Assembly: GCF_000334155.1 (NCBI RefSeq)
Contig: NZ_ANNK01000052.1
Coordinates: forward strand, 1 to 58,987
Direction of reading: 5' to 3'
Origin: Halalkalibacterium ligniniphilum
Lineage (GTDB): Bacteria; Bacillota; Bacilli; Bacillales; Bacillaceae_D
Length of the DNA: 58,987 nt
The position numbers and the translations under genes are program-made. Below, in pieces: positions 54,335 through 58,987 of this stretch. Numbering within the stretch: position 1 is the stretch's first letter; each line of letters begins with the position of its first letter. The notes below the pieces were generated by a model. The model did no database searches. It was not told the DNA's origin and saw only the letters and a program-made list of their open reading frames with translations.

Positions 54335-56104
54335 ATGAGTAAAGGAAGAATCATTGTTGTTGGTGGTGGCCTTGCAGGTCTCATGGCAACAATTAAAGCA
54401 GCAGAGGCGGGCGTCCCAGTTGATCTCTTTTCATTGGTCCCAGTAAAACGTTCTCACTCTGTTTGTGCACAAGGTGGTATTAACGGTGCTGTTAATACAA
54501 AAGGGGAAGGGGATTCTCCTTGGGAGCACTTTGATGATACAGTATACGGTGGAGACTTCTTAGCAAACCAACCGCCGGTTAAAGCAATGACTGAAGCAGC
54601 CCCTGGGATCATTCACTTGATGGACCGAATGGGTGTTATGTTTAACCGTACTCCTGAAGGCTTGCTTGATTTCCGTCGTTTTGGTGGTACTCAGCATCAC
54701 CGTACAGCTTTTGCCGGAGCGACAACAGGACAGCAATTGCTTTATGCGCTTGATGAACAAGTTCGCCGCCACGAAACGAGTGGTCTTGTAACAAAGTATG
54801 AAGGATGGGAGTTCCTATCTGCCATTGTTGATGATGAGGGAACCTGTCGTGGGATTACCGCTCAGGATTTAAAGTCATCTGAGATTCGTAGTTTCGCTGC
54901 TGATGCAGTCATTATGGCAACAGGTGGACCTGGAATTATTTTTGGAAAGTCTACGAACTCTGTCATCAATACTGGCTATGCTGCTGCAAAGCTTTATGAG
55001 CAAGGTGTATACTATGCGAATGGCGAATTCATCCAAATTCACCCAACAGCGATTCCTGGGGATGACAAGCTCCGTTTAATGAGTGAGTCAGCTCGTGGTG
55101 AAGGTGGGCGTGTTTGGACATACAAAGATGGAAAGCCTTGGTACTTCCTCGAAGAGAAGTATCCAGCATATGGAAATCTCGTACCGCGTGACATTGCGAC
55201 ACGTGAAATCTTCCATGTTTGCGTAGACTTAAAGCTAGGGATTAATGGCGAAAACATGGTTTACTTAGATTTATCACATAAAGATCCAAAAGAACTTGAC
55301 ATTAAGCTTGGCGGAATTATCGAGATTTATGAAAAGTTCATGGGTGATGACCCTCGTAAAGTTCCAATGAAAATTTTCCCTGCTGTCCACTACTCTATGG
55401 GTGGCATGTGGATTGATTACGACCAAATGACGAACATTCCTGGTCTATTTGCTGCAGGTGAATGCGATTATTCACAGCATGGTGCGAACCGTCTTGGTGC
55501 CAACTCATTGCTTTCTGCCATTTATGGTGGAATGGTAGCAGGTCCTAAAGCTGTTGAATACATGAACGGGTTAGAAAAGTCTGCCGATGCGATTTCTTCG
55601 TCTGTTTTTGAAGCAGAGGTCAAAAAAGAACAGGAAGCCTATGATAGGATCTTAAAAATGGACGGAACGGAAAATGCCTATATCCTTCACAAAGAGCTTG
55701 GTGAATGGATGACAGATAACGTGACCGTTGTTCGTCAGAACGACAAGCTTTTGAAAACAGATGAAAAAATTCAAGAGTTAATGGAACGCTATGAAAATAT
55801 TAACATTAACGATACGGCAAAATGGAGCAACCAAGGTGCTTCCTTCACGCGTCAGCTTGATGGAATGCTTAAGCTTGCTCGTGTGATAACACTTGGTGCC
55901 TACAATCGTAATGAGAGCCGTGGTGCTCATTATAAGCCGGAGTTCCCTGAGCGTAACGATGAAGAGTGGCTAAAAACAACAAAAGCAAAATACAATCCAG
56001 CAACAAAAGGTCCTGAATTTGAATATGAGGACGTTGATGTATCACTTATTAAACCACGTAAACGTGACTACTCACAAAAGAAGCAAGGAGCTGTTAAATC
56101 ATGA
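54335..56104 (+). CDS. sdhA: Succinate dehydrogenase flavoprotein subunit
   Basis: SdhA oxidises succinate to fumarate with covalently bound FAD. The 589 residues have the N-terminal dinucleotide motif VVGGGLAGLMATIKAAEAG, the VCAQGGINGAVNTKGEGDSPWEHFDDTVYGGDFLANQ region and the FAD-binding TGGPGIIFGKSTNS. The catalytic GHTMARG-like positions lie around IQIHPTAIPGDDKLRLMSESARGEGG, and the closing segment is GAHYKPEFPERNDEEWLKTTKA. AGGAG precedes the ATG. Its stop overlaps sdhB by four bases (ATGA), so the two subunits are coupled. Confidence 0.96.
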   Translation: MSKGRIIVVGGGLAGLMATIKAAEAGVPVDLFSLVPVKRSHSVCAQGGINGAVNTKGEGDSPWEHFDDTVYGGDFLANQPPVKAMTEAAPGIIHLMDRMGVMFNRTPEGLLDFRRFGGTQHHRTAFAGATTGQQLLYALDEQVRRHETSGLVTKYEGWEFLSAIVDDEGTCRGITAQDLKSSEIRSFAADAVIMATGGPGIIFGKSTNSVINTGYAAAKLYEQGVYYANGEFIQIHPTAIPGDDKLRLMSESARGEGGRVWTYKDGKPWYFLEEKYPAYGNLVPRDIATREIFHVCVDLKLGINGENMVYLDLSHKDPKELDIKLGGIIEIYEKFMGDDPRKVPMKIFPAVHYSMGGMWIDYDQMTNIPGLFAAGECDYSQHGANRLGANSLLSAIYGGMVAGPKAVEYMNGLEKSADAISSSVFEAEVKKEQEAYDRILKMDGTENAYILHKELGEWMTDNVTVVRQNDKLLKTDEKIQELMERYENININDTAKWSNQGASFTRQLDGMLKLARVITLGAYNRNESRGAHYKPEFPERNDEEWLKTTKAKYNPATKGPEFEYEDVDVSLIKPRKRDYSQKKQGAVKS

Positions 56105-56856
56105 GCGAAAAAGTAATACGTTTTGTTGTCACTCGTCAAGATGACCCGAACAGCAGTCCTTATCAAGAAGAATTTGAAGTACCATACCGTCCAAATATGA
56201 ATGTTATTTCTGCATTAATGGAGTTTCGTCGTAACCCAGTTAATACAAAAGGGGAAAAGACTACACCGATCTCCTGGGATATGAACTGTCTTGAAGAAGT
56301 CTGTGGAGCTTGCTCTATGGTTATTAATGGAAAACCACGCCAGTCGTGTACGGCTCTTGTTGACCAGCTTGAACAGCCAATCCGTCTCGAGCCAATGAAA
56401 ACCTTCCCGGTGGTTCGTGACCTTATGGTTGACCGAAGCCGCATGTTTGATTCCTTGAAAAAAGTAAAAGCATGGATTCCAATTGATGGAACTTACGATT
56501 TAGGTCCTGGGCCACGAATGGCTGAAACAAAACGTCAATGGGCGTACGAGCTATCAAAATGTATGACATGCGGTGTTTGCCTTGAAGCATGTCCGAATGT
56601 GAACAGCAAGTCTGATTTTATCGGTCCAGCACCTCTTTCACAAGTACGTCTTTTCAACGCTCACCCAACAGGTGAAATGAACAAAGAAGAACGTCTTGAA
56701 GCAATTATGGGAGAAGGTGGACTTGCCAACTGTGGTAACTCTCAGAACTGCGTGCAGTCATGTCCGAAAGGAATTCCTTTAACAACATCGATTGCGGCAC
56801 TAAATCGTGATACGACGATTCAATCGTTTAAAAACTTCTTTGGTAGTTCTTCATAA
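56101..56856 (+). CDS. sdhB: Succinate dehydrogenase iron-sulfur subunit
   Basis: SdhB passes electrons from FAD to the membrane hemes and menaquinone. The 251 residues have a 2Fe-2S site (C63, C68, C71, C83), a 4Fe-4S site (C154, C157, C160, C164) and a 3Fe-4S site (C211, C217, C221). Start and stop are fixed by the overlap with sdhA and the end of the reading frame. It closes the sdhCAB operon. Confidence 0.97.
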   Translation: MSEKVIRFVVTRQDDPNSSPYQEEFEVPYRPNMNVISALMEFRRNPVNTKGEKTTPISWDMNCLEEVCGACSMVINGKPRQSCTALVDQLEQPIRLEPMKTFPVVRDLMVDRSRMFDSLKKVKAWIPIDGTYDLGPGPRMAETKRQWAYELSKCMTCGVCLEACPNVNSKSDFIGPAPLSQVRLFNAHPTGEMNKEERLEAIMGEGGLANCGNSQNCVQSCPKGIPLTTSIAALNRDTTIQSFKNFFGSSS

Positions 56857-56954
56857 TTAAACAAGAACGAGGCTGACTCTTGCAGGGTTTGACTTCCTTA
56901 GATAAATGCAATAGAAAGAGCATAATGTTCATGTCATGCTTGATATTGTTTTCT

Positions 56955-56977
56955 AAGGGAGCAACCCCTTTTTTTTA
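56955..56977 (+). terminator. Possible terminator after sdhB
   Basis: A short AAGGG / CCCCTT stem with an AGCAA loop and a run of eight T. Confidence 0.5.
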
Positions 56978-57083
56978 CACATTAAATAGTTAAAGTGCCT
57001 CGGATACGAAGGCTTTCGTTATGAAGGAATTGGCGAAAAGCCAAGTTTTGTTTAAAAGGTAAGGGAAGGATGTCATTTTAAAG

Positions 57084-57100
57084 CTGTCTAGCAACAGGCG
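57084..57100 (+). repeat. Short TGTCTAGC repeat
   Basis: TGTCTAGCAACAGGC here and TGTCTAGCTACAGGC at 47516-47530 differ at one position. They resemble the dispersed GTCTAGC-type intergenic elements of many Bacillaceae. Only two copies are seen, so confidence is low. Confidence 0.3.
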
Positions 57101-57152
57101 CCCATCTTGCACTTTTCATACTTGATTGCGTTCAGGAGAGGAGTTTTTATAC

Positions 57153-57620
57153 ATGAGAACACCAAGTTATATCGATAATTTTGAGTCATGGATGCGATCT
57201 TTTCACTTTTCAATTCCAGTCAAAGTACGCTTCTGTGAAACCGATGCATTCGGTCATTTGAATAACACAGTCTCTTTTATTTACTTTGAGGAAGCAAGAA
57301 TTGATTTTTTTAAAAAGCTTGGTTTTATGGAAAAATGGACAGAGGATAAAGGGGAAGGAATGATCGTATCTGCTGATCTACAATGTGATTTTCTAAGCCA
57401 AATCTATTTTGATGAACGACTTTCGGTTCATGTCAAGCCAGATAAAATAGGGACTTCTTCTGTAGATTTGCATTATTTAGTGACGAATGAAGACGGGAAA
57501 GCCTGTCTTATTGGAAGAGGAACCATGGTTCAAGTTCATAAAAAGACAGGTAAATCGTTACCTTGGAATGAAGAAATGCGTTCAATTCTTGTAAAACAAC
57601 AGCACCTAGGGACACATTAA
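57153..57620 (+). CDS. ysmA: YsmA, hotdog-fold acyl-CoA thioesterase-like
   Basis: This 155-residue protein belongs to the 4HBT thioesterase (hotdog) family: VKVRFCETDAFGHLNNTVSFIYFEEARIDFFKKLGF, with the conserved Asp (D37) followed by HLNN, then a central helix and beta strands including VDLHYLVTNEDGKACLIGRGTMVQV. It is expected to hydrolyse acyl-CoA thioesters in the cytoplasm; the substrate is unknown. I start it at the ATG at 57153 (AGGAGAGGAG nine bases upstream). It lies after sdhB as in B. subtilis. Confidence 0.85.
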   Translation: MRTPSYIDNFESWMRSFHFSIPVKVRFCETDAFGHLNNTVSFIYFEEARIDFFKKLGFMEKWTEDKGEGMIVSADLQCDFLSQIYFDERLSVHVKPDKIGTSSVDLHYLVTNEDGKACLIGRGTMVQVHKKTGKSLPWNEEMRSILVKQQHLGTH

Positions 57621-57751
57621 TTTGTTTTCAATCAATTAATATATGGTTTGAGTGAAAATGCGGCATGTCTCAAGGTAGGTCGTCTCGAACTGAACTGGTC
57701 GTGTTGTGTCAAGCAATGATAAAAAATCGTTGAAGTGAATATAAATAAAAC

Positions 57752-57988
57752 GGGGCTGGGACAAAAGAGTTTTTTATAGATGAGACATCCGAACGTAATG
57801 ATATGCATAGCATTCGCTTCGGAAATATCCTTCGCTTTCCGCGGGCGGCGGGTGAGCCTCCTCGTGCTTTTCGCACTGTGGGGTCTTACCCTTGCCTTTG
57901 ATCCCGCAGGAGTCTACGTCTATTTCCGCCGCTAAGGTTGTGCATTGTTCGCATTTTCAATCATACATGTTCGTTATGTCCCAGCCTC
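57752..57988. repeat. Dispersed repeat, copy B
   Basis: This 237-base copy is bounded by GGGGCTGGGACA (57752-57763) and TGTCCCAGCCTC (57977-57988), a near-perfect inverted repeat. It lies between convergent ysmA and gerE, as copy A lies between convergent lysC and yslB. The same internal blocks as copy A are present, and it differs mainly by a few short indels. Confidence 0.88.
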
Positions 57989-58063
57989 GACTTAACCAGA
58001 ATATAGACAATATACATTCTGGCAAAATAGGATTGTGAGTCCACATGAAGGAGACTCACACAC

Positions 58064-58288
58064 CTATATTTCGAGTTCCCCTAGTCGAATCAGTTCAATA
58101 ACTGCTTGAGAGCGCCCCTTTACTCCCAATTTCTGCATTGTGTTCGAGATATGATTGCGAACTGTTTTTTCGCTGATAAACAGCTGTTGAGCAATTTCTT
58201 TTGTTGTTTTGTCCTGAACTAGTAATTCAAATACTTCCCGCTCTCTTTTTGTAAGTAAAGGCTTTGGTCCGAATTCTGCTCTCGTCAA
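58064..58288 (-). CDS. gerE: Spore coat transcription regulator GerE
   Basis: GerE is a small LuxR-type activator and repressor of late mother-cell coat genes. It is only the DNA-binding helix-turn-helix, with no sensor domain: LTKREREVFELLVQDKTTKEIAQQLFISEKTVRNHISNTMQKLGVKGRSQAVIELIRLGELEI. I start it at TTG 58288 because AAGGAG lies eight bases upstream and this gives 74 residues, the length of B. subtilis GerE. The GTG at 58297 abuts the ribosome binding site. A SigK-type promoter is visible upstream, so expression is expected late in sporulation. Confidence 0.93.
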   Translation of the reverse strand: MTRAEFGPKPLLTKREREVFELLVQDKTTKEIAQQLFISEKTVRNHISNTMQKLGVKGRSQAVIELIRLGELEI

Positions 58289-58373
58289 TGGGTTCACTCC
58301 TTCTTGCTCGGGCTGAAGGCTACATGCGGTGAGTGTTGAATCACGTCCACTTTTAGGAGGAATTTAGTCAAGA

Positions 58374-58398
58374 TAGTATATGTCTAAAGGAAAGTACG
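58374..58398 (-). promoter_or_regulatory. SigK-type promoter of gerE
   Basis: On the minus strand CATATACTA (58382-58374) fits the SigK -10 CATANNNTA. An ACAC -35-like element lies about 15 bases upstream. SigK transcribes gerE in B. subtilis. Confidence 0.65.
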
Positions 58399-58462
58399 TG
58401 TGAATTGAAGGAAAGAGAAGAGAGCAATACCTTGTATTAGCAGAGAAACCAGGAGGATTTGA

Positions 58463-58492
58463 TTGACGGCTGTTCATCTACTTCGCTAATAT
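58463..58492 (+). promoter_or_regulatory. Possible promoter of the glcT-like gene
   Basis: TTGACG (58463-58468), 18 bases and TAATAT (58487-58492). A cre-like TGAAAGCGTTACA (58506-58518) one base short of consensus lies just downstream. Confidence 0.45.
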
Positions 58493-58535
58493 AAACATAA
58501 AGATTTGAAAGCGTTACATTGAAAGGATTTTGCTC

Positions 58536-58987
58536 ATGCATGACCCCTATATCGTCGTTAAAATATTGAATAACAATGTGGTCGTTGCACAGGAACAAGG
58601 AAAAAATGAAGTGATCTTAATTGGTAAAGGCATTGGTTTTGGCAAGAAAAAAGGGGCACACATTGATGCTGAAGATGTTGACAAGTTATTTGTGCTTGCA
58701 AATGAACACCAGCAAGAGGAATACAAGAGACTCCTCGATGAAATTGATGAAGAGCTTATTGCTTTAATTGAGGAAGCTGTAACCTATATTCAAACGGCCC
58801 TAAAGCAGCGTTTAGATGAACGAATTCATGTCGCGCTGACGGATCATATTGGCTTTGCTGTTCGCAGGATGAAACAAGGAATTGATATTCAAAATCCTTT
58901 TTTGCTAGAGACAGAAGCGATGTTCCCAAGTGAATATGCTCTAGCAAAAGAAGTGGTTTCACTGATGAATAATCACCTAGATATACC
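58536..58987 (+). CDS. glcT: BglG-family antiterminator, GlcT-like (partial)
   Basis: The open frame runs off the window end, with 150 codons visible. It starts at the ATG at 58536 with AAAGGA eight bases upstream. The first 55 residues are a CAT RNA-binding domain (YIVVKILNNNVVVAQEQGKNEVILIGKGIGFGKKKGAHI). The start of a PRD1 domain follows (EEYKRLLDEIDEELIALIEEAVTYIQ, H116-type region HVALTDHIGFAVRRMKQGI). This is the BglG/SacY/GlcT layout, in which PTS phosphorylation of PRDs controls RNA antitermination. GlcT, which controls ptsGHI, is the likeliest member but SacT/LicT cannot be excluded. Confidence 0.82.
   Translation, partial: MHDPYIVVKILNNNVVVAQEQGKNEVILIGKGIGFGKKKGAHIDAEDVDKLFVLANEHQQEEYKRLLDEIDEELIALIEEAVTYIQTALKQRLDERIHVALTDHIGFAVRRMKQGIDIQNPFLLETEAMFPSEYALAKEVVSLMNNHLDI

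Noticed and set aside
58506-58518. cre-like site TGAAAGCGTTACA before the glcT-like gene
   Set aside because: It lacks one base compared with the 14-base cre consensus, so it is noted only in the promoter entry and not called as a cre.

Overview
The window is a chromosomal segment of a spore-forming Bacillaceae bacterium (Firmicutes, low-to-moderate GC). The order phoPR - polA - mutM - ytaF - coaE - gapB - speD - nrdR - dnaB - dnaI - ytxC - thrS - infC/rpmI/rplT - ysdABC - sspI - ysgA - pheST - zapA - yshB - polX - mutS2 - yshE - lcfA - fadR/fadB/etfBA - trxA - uvrC - lysC - yslB - sdhCAB - ysmA - gerE follows Bacillus subtilis closely. A futalosine-route radical SAM enzyme (mqnC), hflK/hflC and a Ktr-type potassium channel subunit depart from B. 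subtilis and point to the alkaliphilic/halotolerant Bacillaceae (Alkalihalobacillus-like). That placement is inference.

Layout. 1-5.1 kb: phosphate two-component system, then hflKC. 5.4-10.2 kb: DNA repair and CoA genes. 10.5-12.3 kb: gluconeogenic gapB with two CcpN-type boxes, and speD. 12.4-12.6 kb: a degenerate copy of a dispersed repeat. 12.9-18.2 kb: nrdR, primosome loaders dnaB-dnaI, mqnC, ytxC. 18.25-22 kb: T-box thrS, then the L20-leader operon infC (AUU start)-rpmI-rplT. 22-25.3 kb: ysdA, a TVP38 protein, ysdB with a SigW promoter, a dUTPase and ysdC. 25.3-30.4 kb is an accessory island: an alpha/beta hydrolase, an AraC regulator, two RibD/DHFR-fold reductases with a decayed paralogue between them, an NTF2-like protein and a VOC protein. 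30.4-35.4 kb: sspI, ysgA, T-box pheST. 35.8-41.5 kb: zapA, yshB, polX, mutS2, yshE and a 28-residue membrane peptide. 41.6-46.9 kb: fatty-acid degradation with readable promoters and operators. 47-51.4 kb: trxA, uvrC, lysine-riboswitch lysC, repeat copy A. 51.4-57.6 kb: yslB, ktr, sdhCAB, ysmA. 57.7-58.99 kb: repeat copy B, gerE, and the 5' part of a glcT-like antiterminator cut by the window edge.

How they work together. Much of the window is core housekeeping, but its control is legible: two T-boxes, a lysine riboswitch, an L20 leader, a FadR operator beside the fadR promoter, a cre-like site in the lcfA promoter, two CcpN boxes at gapB, SigW (ysdB), SigK (gerE) and SigG (sspI) promoters, and a second ribosome binding site inside lysC that would make a separate beta subunit. 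I found no CRISPR array, intact transposon, prophage, tRNA or rRNA. No clearly unprecedented multi-gene system stands out. The least explained items are the 240-bp dispersed repeat with terminal inverted repeats, the 107-bp inverted-repeat unit at 25.4 kb, and the 28-residue peptide.
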